The notes beneath the pieces are model-generated. The model was not told the origin of the DNA, searched no databases, and worked only from the letters and a program-made list of their open reading frames with translations. From JBFMCT01 sp046565765 (lineage in GTDB: Bacteria > Actinomycetota > Acidimicrobiia > Acidimicrobiales > AC-14), in contig JBKHXX010000073.1 of assembly GCA_046565765.1 (NCBI GenBank), forward strand, positions 1 to 64,000: 64,000 nt of DNA. The letters are read 5' to 3'. A program made the translations under genes and the position numbers. Shown here piece by piece: positions 9,205-16,438 of the stretch. Every line of letters starts with the position of its first letter. The first letter of the stretch is position 1.

Positions 9205-11336
9205 CCGTCGCCCGTCCGGCGGCAACCCCGGAGCTCCGCTCTGCTCACTTCGCCGATGACGCCCCCGTGCTGCGAGGCCGCCTGCTCGTGGAGGCGGGGG
9301 TGCGGGCCACTCGCCTGGCCCGCACCTGGAACGACGAGCGGCCTCCCGTCTTCGCCGACGACGTGTGGCAGCTGGGGTGGGCCCAGACCCGGCGCAACGT
9401 CCCGGCGGCCACGCTCGTGGTCGACTTCCGACGCATCGCCGACCCGCTGTGGCGGCTGACCGCCAAGGAGTTCCTCTACGCCCGGCTGAACGAGCGGGTG
9501 ACGGGCATCAAGAAGAACCTCCCGGTCCAGACCGCCCGCCAGGAGCTCAACTTCCTCCTGGCCTTCGTGTCCTACCTGGAACGCCAGCACGACGGCATGC
9601 GGCTGCGAGCTGTCTCCCAGGAGGTCCTCGACGCCTACCGGCTGTGGTGCCAGGACGGCCGCCAGGGCGACGGGGTCCCCATCCGGCCCCAGGCTGTGGC
9701 CGCCTACATCAGCGTCACCGTCCGCCTCGCCCTCTGTGGCGGGTTCCTCACCCACGACCGGCTCGAGCTGATGCCCTGGCGGGGCAGGACCCCCTACGTC
9801 GTGGCCGGCGTGGTCGAGCCCGCGGAGAACGCGACCAGCCGGATCCCCGAGGCGGTCCTCGCTGGGCTTCTCCGCTGGTCGCTGTTCTACGTCGAGGTCG
9901 CCGCCGCGGACATCCTCGCCGCCACCGCCGAGATCGCGGGGATGGACGAGCGCAGGCGGTTGCCGGGCCTGCCGGCGGAGAAGCTGGAGCGATGGCTCGC
10001 TGGGCGGCGGGCGGCGGGCCGGGGCATTCCGGCCGTCGTCGGCGGGAGGGACCCAGACGACCACAGCCCGAGGCTGATCATGAACCGCCCGCTGGTGGTC
10101 CGGATGGCAGGGCTGAGTTATGACCACGCGCTGGACAAGGCGCGGACGCGCGCTCTGCTGGCAGCTGCGATCGAGGAACTCGGCCTGGAGCTGGGCGGAC
10201 TCGATGCCAGGGTGTCCGAGGACCCCTCGACCGGTCGCCCCTGGCGCGAGCCGTTCACGCCGACGGACCTGGTCATCGAACGGCGCATGCTCCAAGCCGC
10301 TTGCTACGTCGTCGTGGCCTACCTGTCGGGAATGCGTGACTCGGAGGTGCAGGAACTGCGCCGCAGCTGCCACGAAGAATCCCGCAGCGAGGACGGGGTG
10401 ATCGAGCGCCACAAGCTGCGGGGCCGGACCTTCAAGGGACACGGTCCCCAGGGCCGCGAGGCGACGTGGGTGGTGATCGACCCGGTCGGACGGGCCGTCG
10501 AGGTGCTCGAAGCCATGCACGGCCAGGACCACCTGTTCAGCGCTCCGGGGACGTGGGCCTATCCCAAGGCCGACGACGCTCCGGGCCGGGCTCGCCTCGG
10601 GCCGGCGGTCGTGCGCCAGCTGAACGCCTTCCGGGACCACATCAACGCGACCCAGAGCGGCGATGGCGTGGCCGCCATCCCCCTTCACGAGGGCCGTCCC
10701 TGGCACTTCTCGACCGCGCAGTTCCGCCGGACCCTGGCCTGGCACATCGCCAACCAGCCCTTCGGGACGGTGGCCGGCATGCTGCAGTATCAGCACGTCT
10801 CAGTGGCGACCTTCGAGGGCTACGTCGGCGAGAGCGCATCGGGGTTCCGAGGGGAGGTCGAAGGCCAGCGCCGCCTGGCTGCCCTCGACGACCTGGTCGA
10901 GGACTACTGGGACTACGTCGCCGGCATGCCCTCGACGGGCGGAGGCGCGGCCAAGCGCAACGCCCTGTTCGCGCACGCCAAGGCCAGCGTCGACGAGGGT
11001 GCCGTCGTGGACGACGGCCGCGTGCGGGCCATGCTCAAGAGCTCGGCCCGGACCCTCTACCCCGGCGTGCTCAACGACTGCTTCTTCGACCGCGACACCG
11101 CCCTGTGCCTCCGAACCTCGGGTCAAGGCGGCAACGAGCCGCTGGCGCCGTTCTGCCAGCCGGACCGCTGCGGGAACTCAGTGATCACGGAGGCGCACGT
11201 GCCGCAGTGGGAGGCGGCCATCGGGGAGGTTCGCGTTCATCTGGGCCGGAAGAACCTGAGCCAGAACCAACGGACCGCGCTGCGGGCCAAGCTGGACGAG
11301 ATGGAGGCGGCGATCCGCCCGCTGCGGAAGCCGTGA
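9201..11336 (+). CDS. Large tyrosine recombinase (third of three)
   Basis: This 711-residue protein has a recognisable catalytic domain in its second half: arginine in YLSGMRDSEVQEL near residue 380, a lysine turn (RGRTFKGHGPQGRE), the arginine box TAQFRRTLAWH (threonine instead of the first histidine), and YQHVSVATFEGYVG with the last histidine and candidate tyrosine. The C-terminus has a cysteine pattern (LCLRTSG, then PFCQPDRCGN) that may bind zinc. With the preceding genes it forms a recombinase trio followed by a TnpC-like gene, the arrangement known for Tn554 relatives and other recombinase-trio elements. GTG start and TGA stop overlap both neighbours. Confidence 0.87.
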   Translation: MTVARPAATPELRSAHFADDAPVLRGRLLVEAGVRATRLARTWNDERPPVFADDVWQLGWAQTRRNVPAATLVVDFRRIADPLWRLTAKEFLYARLNERVTGIKKNLPVQTARQELNFLLAFVSYLERQHDGMRLRAVSQEVLDAYRLWCQDGRQGDGVPIRPQAVAAYISVTVRLALCGGFLTHDRLELMPWRGRTPYVVAGVVEPAENATSRIPEAVLAGLLRWSLFYVEVAAADILAATAEIAGMDERRRLPGLPAEKLERWLAGRRAAGRGIPAVVGGRDPDDHSPRLIMNRPLVVRMAGLSYDHALDKARTRALLAAAIEELGLELGGLDARVSEDPSTGRPWREPFTPTDLVIERRMLQAACYVVVAYLSGMRDSEVQELRRSCHEESRSEDGVIERHKLRGRTFKGHGPQGREATWVVIDPVGRAVEVLEAMHGQDHLFSAPGTWAYPKADDAPGRARLGPAVVRQLNAFRDHINATQSGDGVAAIPLHEGRPWHFSTAQFRRTLAWHIANQPFGTVAGMLQYQHVSVATFEGYVGESASGFRGEVEGQRRLAALDDLVEDYWDYVAGMPSTGGGAAKRNALFAHAKASVDEGAVVDDGRVRAMLKSSARTLYPGVLNDCFFDRDTALCLRTSGQGGNEPLAPFCQPDRCGNSVITEAHVPQWEAAIGEVRVHLGRKNLSQNQRTALRAKLDEMEAAIRPLRKP

Positions 11337-11755
11337 GCGGGGTCAGCGTCGCTTCGGAGCGGGCGTTGCAGGAGGCCGTGGTGCGGCTGGCCGAGGGCCG
11401 GCCTGTGCGGTCGAACGGCGCATTGACGGTCGCCGGTCTGGCCGCCGAGGCCGGCGTGAGCCGGTCGACTGCCAACCGCTCGGCCAGGGCGCTCGACGCC
11501 CTGCGCTCATTGCAGCTCGCCCGGGCCGCAACGGTCGACCCCGAGCAGCGCCCGTTCGACGAGCGCCAGGCCCGGAACGAGATCGCTGACCTGAGGCGCC
11601 GGCACGCCGAGAAGGTCGCCGCGCTCGAGCTGTCGATCGACACTCTCGCTCAGCACGTGCAGGTCCTGACCCTGGACAACGAGCGCCTCCGCAACGCACT
11701 GGCCAAGGCGGGGAGCAACGTCGCGGTCCACGGGACTGCGAAGGGCGGCGCCTGA
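11333..11755 (+). CDS. TnpC-like helix-turn-helix/coiled-coil protein (DUF6262 type)
   Basis: This 140-residue protein has an N-terminal helix-turn-helix (TVAGLAAEAGVSRSTANR, residues about 29-46) followed by a long heptad helix (residues about 80-125). This matches TnpC/DUF6262 proteins that accompany Tn554-type recombinases and influence transposition orientation or efficiency. Its GTG start overlaps the stop of the third recombinase by four bases. The replacement ligase begins 15 bases downstream, so the rescue gene shares the recombinase transcript. No membrane segment or signal is present. Confidence 0.82.
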   Translation: MSGVSVASERALQEAVVRLAEGRPVRSNGALTVAGLAAEAGVSRSTANRSARALDALRSLQLARAATVDPEQRPFDERQARNEIADLRRRHAEKVAALELSIDTLAQHVQVLTLDNERLRNALAKAGSNVAVHGTAKGGA

Positions 11756-11770
11756 GGCAAGGTGGAGTGG

Positions 11771-12775
11771 ATGAGCGATCCGGCGCCGCCCCGCCTCCTG
11801 CCAATGCTGGCCGGCGGCAACGGGGTTCCCCCGAATCCGTCCGGCTACCAATTCGAGTTGAAGCTAGATGGCCAGAGAATCATTGCCCTCGTCGGATCGG
11901 ACGGCGTCGTGCTCACGAACCGCCGGGGCGGCGAGATCACCAGCCACTATCCGGAGCTGGCCGGGCTGGCCGAGGCGCTGGCGCCGCACTCGGCGGTGCT
12001 CGACGGCGAGGTCGTGACGTTCAACGACAAGGGGCTCACGAGCTTCCAGCGGCTCCAGCGGCGGATGCACGTCGCCCAGCCGAGCCAGCGCCTGGTCGCC
12101 GAGACGCCCGTGGTCTTCGTCGCCTTCGACTTGCTGTGGCTCGACGGTGAGCTGCTCGTCGACCGTCCCCAACGGGAGCGGCGGAGGGCGCTGGAGGACC
12201 TCGGGATCAAGGGACCCCACTGGCAGACCGCTCCCGTGCTCGACGCCACGCCCGACGAGCTTCTCGAGGCGTGCCGTGAGGCCGGGCTCGAAGGATTCAT
12301 GGCGAAGAAGGACGACGCGCCCTACCTGCCCGGCCGGCGGTCGTCGGCCTGGTGGAAGGTCAAGTGCGGCCGCCGCCGGGAGTTCGTAGTGGGCGGGTGG
12401 TCGACCGGCTCCGGCAGCCGCCAGGAGAGCATCGGCTCCCTGGCTCTCGGGTGCTACGACACCGCCGACGAGGAGAAGCAGCGGCTGTTCTACGTCGGTC
12501 AGGCCGGTTCGGGCCTCAACGAGGAGATGATCCGCCAGCTTCAGAAGCTCTTCGCCCAGATCGGCGTCCCCGAGTCACCGTTCGTGAACAGGCCGCCACT
12601 CAAGCTCCACTTCGTCCGTCCGATGCTGGTCGTCGAGATCGCGTACACGGAGGTGACCGAGGGAGGCACACTCCGCCAGCCGTCGATCAAGGGTCTCCGG
12701 ACCGACGTTGTGGCGTCCGAGGTCATCTGGGACGAGGAGATCGCGGGCTGCTTTGGGGCTCAAGGTGGCGACTGA
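11771..12775 (+). CDS. ATP-dependent DNA ligase carried by the element (rescue copy)
   Basis: This 334-residue ligase seals nicks or ends using ATP and matches the NHEJ ligase the element interrupts. Motif I is KLDGQR with lysine 31. Later motifs are VVFVAFDLLWLDGE, EGFMAKKDDAPY and AWWKVKCGRRREFVVGG, then an OB-fold domain. By eye about four in five residues match the host remnant at 13159-14055. The ATG at 11771 is chosen because AAGGTGGAG lies just upstream; a GTG at 11762 is possible. Around motif I the codons are unusual for the region (TTG, CTA, GAT, AGA, ATT), so the target sequence is rewritten. It lies at the end of the recombinase operon, in the same direction as the original gene, and is the only intact ligase of this type here. 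Confidence 0.93.
   Translation: MSDPAPPRLLPMLAGGNGVPPNPSGYQFELKLDGQRIIALVGSDGVVLTNRRGGEITSHYPELAGLAEALAPHSAVLDGEVVTFNDKGLTSFQRLQRRMHVAQPSQRLVAETPVVFVAFDLLWLDGELLVDRPQRERRRALEDLGIKGPHWQTAPVLDATPDELLEACREAGLEGFMAKKDDAPYLPGRRSSAWWKVKCGRRREFVVGGWSTGSGSRQESIGSLALGCYDTADEEKQRLFYVGQAGSGLNEEMIRQLQKLFAQIGVPESPFVNRPPLKLHFVRPMLVVEIAYTEVTEGGTLRQPSIKGLRTDVVASEVIWDEEIAGCFGAQGGD
11851..11887 (+). other. Recoded attachment-site region inside the rescue ligase
   Basis: This stretch encodes FELKLDGQRIIA. The host site reads AAGCTTGACGG; here the same KLDG is AAGCTAGATGG, and neighbouring codons are TTG, CTA, AGA and ATT, rare in the surrounding G+C-rich genes. The rest of the ligase uses ordinary GC-ending codons. 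The local change removes the GACGG core, which would protect the rescue copy from integration by its own element. The difference is seen directly; the protective role is inference. Confidence 0.6.
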
Positions 12776-12822
12776 CCTGACCAAGCGCTGAGCGATCTCC
12801 TCCGGAGCTGTTATCGGGAGCC

Positions 12823-13089
12823 CTACGCGTCGGGCGTGCAGCTCCGACAGGCCGTCATGAGCTCCTCGTCCGTTGGGTGGCCGGTGCGACGGTTCAAGAC
12901 GCTGACGACGCCACGGGACCACCACCTGGGCGTGCCCGGCGGGAAACGCCTGCTCGTCAAGGAAACGGTCGTCTTCAGGCCACACCGGGGGCAAGGCATT
13001 GCCAAGCCGAACCACCCGGCTTCCGGTTCACCAACGGCTCTTGCGCGCAGCCGCTTGAACACCGCAGGCATAGCCCGACGATATGACAA
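12823..13089 (-). CDS. Possible small zinc-ribbon protein near the element's right end
   Basis: This is a tentative 88-residue gene on the opposite strand to the rest of the element. It has a TTG start preceded at 5 bases by a strong Shine-Dalgarno sequence (GAGGAGG), and cysteine pairs CPRC (near residue 33) and CRSC (near residue 82) that could bind one zinc. It lies in the roughly 380 bases between the rescue ligase and the right end, which otherwise hold no recognised gene. No family is recognised. The ribosome site is part of an inverted repeat (AGGAGcCTCCT), so it could be coincidental. An excisionase or regulator would fit the position, but nothing in the sequence proves this. Confidence 0.35.
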   Translation of the reverse strand: MSYRRAMPAVFKRLRARAVGEPEAGWFGLAMPCPRCGLKTTVSLTSRRFPPGTPRWWSRGVVSVLNRRTGHPTDEELMTACRSCTPDA

Positions 13090-13133
13090 AGGAGCCTCCT
13101 CGGTTCCTCACGTCGCTGACACACCTGACCGTG

Positions 13134-13155
13134 CTGACACGGCCACAGTGCGGAT
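13134..13155 (-). repeat. Right terminal inverted repeat of the element
   Basis: Read inward from the right junction this gives CCGCACtGT, then GGCCGTGTCAG, the partner of 4641-4665. A second GGTGTGTCAG occurs slightly further in (13116-13125, same orientation), resembling the CGTGTGTCAG part of the left repeat, so there may be two recombinase-binding arms on this side. Confidence 0.68.
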
Positions 13156-13158
13156 AAG

Positions 13159-13163
13159 GACGG
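13159..13163 (+). repeat. Right copy of GACGG attachment core
   Basis: This is the right partner of the core at 4633-4637. From here the sequence reads GACGGGGTCCGG, continuing the host ligase in frame as DGVR. The element-side bases before it (GATAAG) do not belong to the ligase. Confidence 0.75.
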
Positions 13164-14055
13164 GGTCCGGGTGATCGTCATCGTGGGCGGCGAAGGCGTG
13201 GTCGTCACCAACCGCAAGGGCGGGGAGGTGACCAGCCACTACCCCGAGCTGGCGGGGATGGCCGGCGCCCTGGCGCCCCACGTCGCCGTGCTCGACGGCG
13301 AGGTCGTCACCTTCGACGCCAAGGGACGCCCCAGCTTCCAGCGCCTCCAGCGACGGATGCACGTGGTCCAGCCTTCGCCCCGGCTGATGGCGGACACGCC
13401 CGTCGTGTTCGTGGCGTTCGACGTGCTGTGGCTCGACGGCGAGCTGCTGGTCGACCGTCCGCAGGCGGAGCGCCGGAACGTGCTCGACGGCCTGGGCGTG
13501 CAGGGCTCGAACTGGCAGACCGCGCCCGTGCTCGACGCCACCCCCGGGGAACTGTTGGAGGCCTGCCGGCAGGCGGGGCTGGAGGGCTTCATGGCCAAGC
13601 GGCGGGACGCTCCCTACCTGCCCGGCCGGCGCACGTCGGCGTGGTGGAAGGTCAAGTGCGGGCGGCGGCGGGAGTTCGTGGTCGGCGGCTGGTCTACCGG
13701 CCAGGGGAGCCGCCAGGACAGCATCGGCTCTCTCGCCTTGGGCGTCTACGACACCGACGACGAGGACGGCCAGCGCCTGTTCTACGTGGGCCAGGCCGGG
13801 TCAGGCCTCAACGAGGAGATGATCGGCCAGCTGCGGAAACTGTTCGCCCAGATCGGCCTGGCCCGGTCCCCGTTCGTCAACAAGCCGCCACTGAAGCTTC
13901 ACTACGTCCGACCCCTGCTGGTCGTGGAGGTCGCCTACAACGAGGTGACGGAGGGAGGCACCCTTCGCCAACCGTCGATCAAGGGCCTGCGCACCGACGT
14001 CATTGCCAACGAGGTGACGTGGGACGACGAGATCGCGCCGTGCTTCGAGGGCTGA
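13159..14055 (+). pseudogene. 3' part of the interrupted host NHEJ ligase
   Basis: This remnant encodes nearly all of the ligase after motif I (DGVRVIVIVG onward): VVFVAFDVLWLDGE, EGFMAKRRDAPY, AWWKVKCGRRREFVVGG and the OB-fold region, ending at its natural stop. The catalytic lysine is in the left fragment at 4627, so any product started from GTG 13171 lacks adenylation ability. The frame itself is intact with no stop or frameshift, pointing to a recent insertion. Downstream lie a terminator and, after a divergent small gene, Ku and the LigD polymerase, which identify the ligase as the sealing enzyme of end joining. Confidence 0.92.
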
Positions 14056-14065
14056 GAAAACGAAA

Positions 14066-14083
14066 GGGCCCCTTGCGGGGCCC
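14066..14083 (+). terminator. Hairpin after the ligase remnant
   Basis: GGGCCCC and GGGGCCC form a 7-bp stem with loop TTGC, 10 bases after the ligase stop and preceded by an A-rich stretch. There is no T-run after it on the plus strand, so it may be a factor-assisted terminator or barrier ending the heme/ligase operon. Confidence 0.5.
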
Positions 14084-14229
14084 GAGGCTTGGGTGGGAGG
14101 CGCCAGGCCTGGCGGGAAGGCGACTGGCGCCTCGACCACCTCGGGCGCCCCGGGTGGGCGGACACCCGGGACATCCATATTGAACCACGCCTCCGGCGCG
14201 TACATTCCGCGGCCGGACCGAAAAACGCG

Positions 14230-14264
14230 CAAATGGCCCGGCGGTGGGAGAGCCGGGCCATTTG
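14230..14264 (-). terminator. Intrinsic terminator of the DUF6458 gene
   Basis: CAAATGGCCCGGC and its exact complement form a 13-bp stem with a 9-base loop. On the minus strand it is followed by CGCGTTTTT, the expected U-run. It lies 23 bases beyond the stop of the small membrane gene. The 230-base gap between the ligase remnant and this gene otherwise shows only short G+C repeats. Confidence 0.75.
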
Positions 14265-14286
14265 CCTGTGTGCGAACTGTGAAGGA

Positions 14287-14544
14287 CTAGTCGACGTAGC
14301 TGCGGCGGCGCACCACGCGGCGCGGGCCGGGCTCGGCGTAGTCGTCCTCGACGACGGTGCCACCGGTCACCCCACGCCCGCCCCAACCGTTGAGCACGGA
14401 GAGCGCGACGACAAGGCCGATGGCCCCGGCGATCATCAGGATGACGCCGATGGTTGCGATGTCGATGCCCGAGAAGGCGTAGTCGACGGCGAAGGCCAGG
14501 ATGGCGCCGAGGGCGATGAGAAAGACGCTCACTCCAATACCCAT
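14287..14544 (-). CDS. Small membrane protein, DUF6458 type
   Basis: This 85-residue protein has two hydrophobic helices (about residues 3-20 and 26-50: GIGVSVFLIALGAILAF, then ATIGVILMIAGAIGLVV) and a charged tail rich in arginine and acidic residues (RRVVRRRSYVD). This layout matches the small actinobacterial DUF6458 membrane proteins of unknown role. GGAGG sits 7 bases before the ATG. It is divergent from Ku and ends at a good intrinsic terminator, so it is a single-gene unit placed between the ligase and Ku. No link to DNA repair can be shown. Confidence 0.8.
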   Translation of the reverse strand: MGIGVSVFLIALGAILAFAVDYAFSGIDIATIGVILMIAGAIGLVVALSVLNGWGGRGVTGGTVVEDDYAEPGPRRVVRRRSYVD

Positions 14545-14661
14545 TGCAAATCCTCCATGAAGTCGACAGCGGGGCTCCGTTGCCTCGCTGGGCTGTTGCC
14601 CGACCTGTACCCACCACCGCCCCCGGGCATGCCGTCCCGGTGACAGTGGAAGAATCCGTCC

Positions 14662-15453
14662 ATGCCCCGACCGATCTGGAGCGGCGCCATCAGCTTCGGG
14701 CTGGTGAACGTGCCGGTGAAGCTGTTCAGCGCCGTCTCCCCCAAGGACGTCCGCTTCCACCAGATCGACGCCAAGTCGAACTCCCGGGTGAAGCAGAAGC
14801 GCGTCTCGTCGACCACGGGCGAGGAAGTCCCGTACGAGGACATCGTCAAGGGGTACGAGCTCCGGCCCGACACCTATGTGACGATCACGCCCGAGGAACT
14901 CGACGCATTGGACCCAAAGGCGACCAAGACCATCGACATCGAGGACTTCGTAGACCTCGACCAGATCGACCCCGTCTTCTACGAGCGCCCCTACTACCTG
15001 GTGCCCGACAAGGGCGGGGCCAAGGCCTACGCCCTGCTCCGGGCGGCCATGACCGAGTCCAACAAGGTCGGCATCGCCCGGGTGGTGCTGCGCACCAAGC
15101 AGTACCTGGCCGCCATCCGGGCCAAGGGCGACGTGCTGGTGCTCGAGACCATGCTCTACCCCGACGAGGTCAACCCCACCGAAGACCTCGACGTACCCGG
15201 CGAGGAGGTGGAGGTCACCCCCCGGGAGGAGAAGATGGCCCGCCAGCTCATCGACTCCCTCACCACCGACTTCGACCCCGACAAGTACCACGACGAGTAC
15301 CGGGAGCGGGTGTTGGCCCTCATCGAGCAGAAGGCGTCGGGCCAGGAGATCGTGGTCGAGGAGGCGGCCGAGGAGCCGGCCAAGGTCGTCGACCTCATGG
15401 CCGCCCTGGAGGCCAGCCTGGCGGCGGTGAAGAAGGACCGCAAGAAGTCGTGA
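14662..15453 (+). CDS. ku: Non-homologous end joining protein Ku
   Basis: This 263-residue protein forms the homodimeric ring that binds broken DNA ends and recruits LigD. The N-terminus (RPIWSGAISFGLVNVPVKLFSA) is the hallmark of bacterial Ku, and the beta-barrel core is intact through GVARVVLRTKQ-like residues (IARVVLRTKQYLAAIR). It ends in a lysine-rich tail (AVKKDRKKS), the kind known to aid DNA and ligase contacts. The LigD polymerase gene follows after 10 bases, so both are co-transcribed. Ku itself is not damaged by the nearby insertion. Confidence 0.97.
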   Translation: MPRPIWSGAISFGLVNVPVKLFSAVSPKDVRFHQIDAKSNSRVKQKRVSSTTGEEVPYEDIVKGYELRPDTYVTITPEELDALDPKATKTIDIEDFVDLDQIDPVFYERPYYLVPDKGGAKAYALLRAAMTESNKVGIARVVLRTKQYLAAIRAKGDVLVLETMLYPDEVNPTEDLDVPGEEVEVTPREEKMARQLIDSLTTDFDPDKYHDEYRERVLALIEQKASGQEIVVEEAAEEPAKVVDLMAALEASLAAVKKDRKKS

Positions 15454-15463
15454 CCGCCTCCTT

Positions 15464-16387
15464 GTGAGCGGGGTCTCGGGCACGAGCCTGGAGGTCTCCA
15501 TCGAGGGACGGCTGCTCAAGCTGTCCAACCTCGACAAGGTCTTGTATCCCGAGGCCGGGTTCACCAAGGGCCAGGTGCTCGACTACTACACCCGCATCGC
15601 CCCGGTGCTGCTTCGCCACCTGCGGCAACGGCCGCTCACGCTCAAGCGCTACCCGAACGGGGTCGACCAGCACTTCTTCTACGAGAAGAACTGCCCCAAG
15701 CACCGTCCCGAATGGGTGAACACGGTGGGGGTCTGGAGCCAGCGCAACAAGGCCGACGTCAACTACTGCCTGGCCGACGACCTGCCCACCCTCGTGTGGG
15801 TGGCCAACCTGGCGTCGCTGGAGCTGCACACCCAGCTCTCCCACGCCGACGACATCCAGCGCCCCTCCATGCTGGTGTTCGACCTCGATCCCGGCCCGCC
15901 CGCCACCGTCGTGGAGTGCGCCCGGGTGGCGCTGTGGCTGCGGGAGCTGCTCGACGACCTCGGCGGGCTGCAGGCCTTCCCCAAGACGTCCGGCTCGAAA
16001 GGGCTCCAGCTCTACGTGCCCCTCAACACGCCCGTGACCTACGACGTCACCAAGCCCTTCGCCCATGCTCTGGCCCGGCTGCTGGAGGAGCGCCACCCCG
16101 ACCTGGTGCTGTCGGTGATGACCAGGGAGCTGCGCAAGGGCAAGGTCTTCATCGACTGGAGCCAGAACGACGACTCCAAGACCACCATCTGCGTGTACTC
16201 GCTGCGGGCCCGGCCGCGCCCCACCGTGTCGGCGCCGGTCACGTGGGAGGAGGTGGAGCGGGTGCTCGAGGCGGGCGATCCCGACCTGCTCTCCTTCGAG
16301 GCCGACGAGATCCTCGACCGGGTTGCCCGCGACGGCGACCTGTTCGCCCCCGTGGCCACCCTGCAGCAATCCCTGCCAGGCGGTTGA
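15464..16387 (+). CDS. LigD-type NHEJ polymerase (primase-like) domain protein
   Basis: This 307-residue stand-alone polymerase fills gaps during end joining. The catalytic aspartates lie in FDLDPGPP near residue 140, followed by TSGSKGLQLYVPL near 176 and the third metal-binding site in FIDWSQN near 229. The N-terminus (LSNLDKVLYPEAGFTKGQ) is typical of LigD polymerase domains. Ligase and nuclease domains are absent, so the organism uses a split system with the ligase encoded separately. Its GTG start is 10 bases after ku. The gene converges with the UPF0182 gene across about 50 bases. Confidence 0.95.
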   Translation: MSGVSGTSLEVSIEGRLLKLSNLDKVLYPEAGFTKGQVLDYYTRIAPVLLRHLRQRPLTLKRYPNGVDQHFFYEKNCPKHRPEWVNTVGVWSQRNKADVNYCLADDLPTLVWVANLASLELHTQLSHADDIQRPSMLVFDLDPGPPATVVECARVALWLRELLDDLGGLQAFPKTSGSKGLQLYVPLNTPVTYDVTKPFAHALARLLEERHPDLVLSVMTRELRKGKVFIDWSQNDDSKTTICVYSLRARPRPTVSAPVTWEEVERVLEAGDPDLLSFEADEILDRVARDGDLFAPVATLQQSLPGG

Positions 16388-16438
16388 CCGTGTGTTCCGG
16401 CGTCGAGTGCACCCCGGGGGGCACCCCGCCGGAGAACC

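Larger units (their letters stand above)
4638..13158 (+). mobile_element. Tn554-like three-recombinase element carrying a replacement for its target gene
   Basis: This 8.5 kb insertion splits the host NHEJ ligase at codon KLDG. Evidence is the exact in-frame reconstruction of the ligase across GACGG, imperfect terminal inverted repeats just inside both cores, three adjacent tyrosine-recombinase genes overlapping a TnpC-like gene, and lower G+C in the left cargo gene. Order of contents: DUF4304 protein, TnpA-like recombinase (frameshifted), two large recombinases, TnpC-like coiled coil, complete ATP-dependent ligase, and a right-end segment with a possible minus-strand zinc-ribbon gene. Most genes point the same way as the host operon. 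Tn554-family elements are known to use site-specific tyrosine recombinases plus TnpC; carrying an entire copy of the gene they break is the unusual part. The frameshift in the first recombinase suggests the element may now be immobile. Confidence 0.9.

Noticed and set aside
12836..13174. Plus-strand frame across the right end of the element (112 residues)
   Set aside because: It crosses the junction into the host ligase, has no ribosome site or motif and conflicts with the better minus-strand candidate.
11771..14055. Two ligases explained by simple tandem duplication
   Set aside because: The downstream copy begins exactly at the GACGG junction and its missing 5' part is at 4543-4637, so insertion into one gene explains the pattern better.
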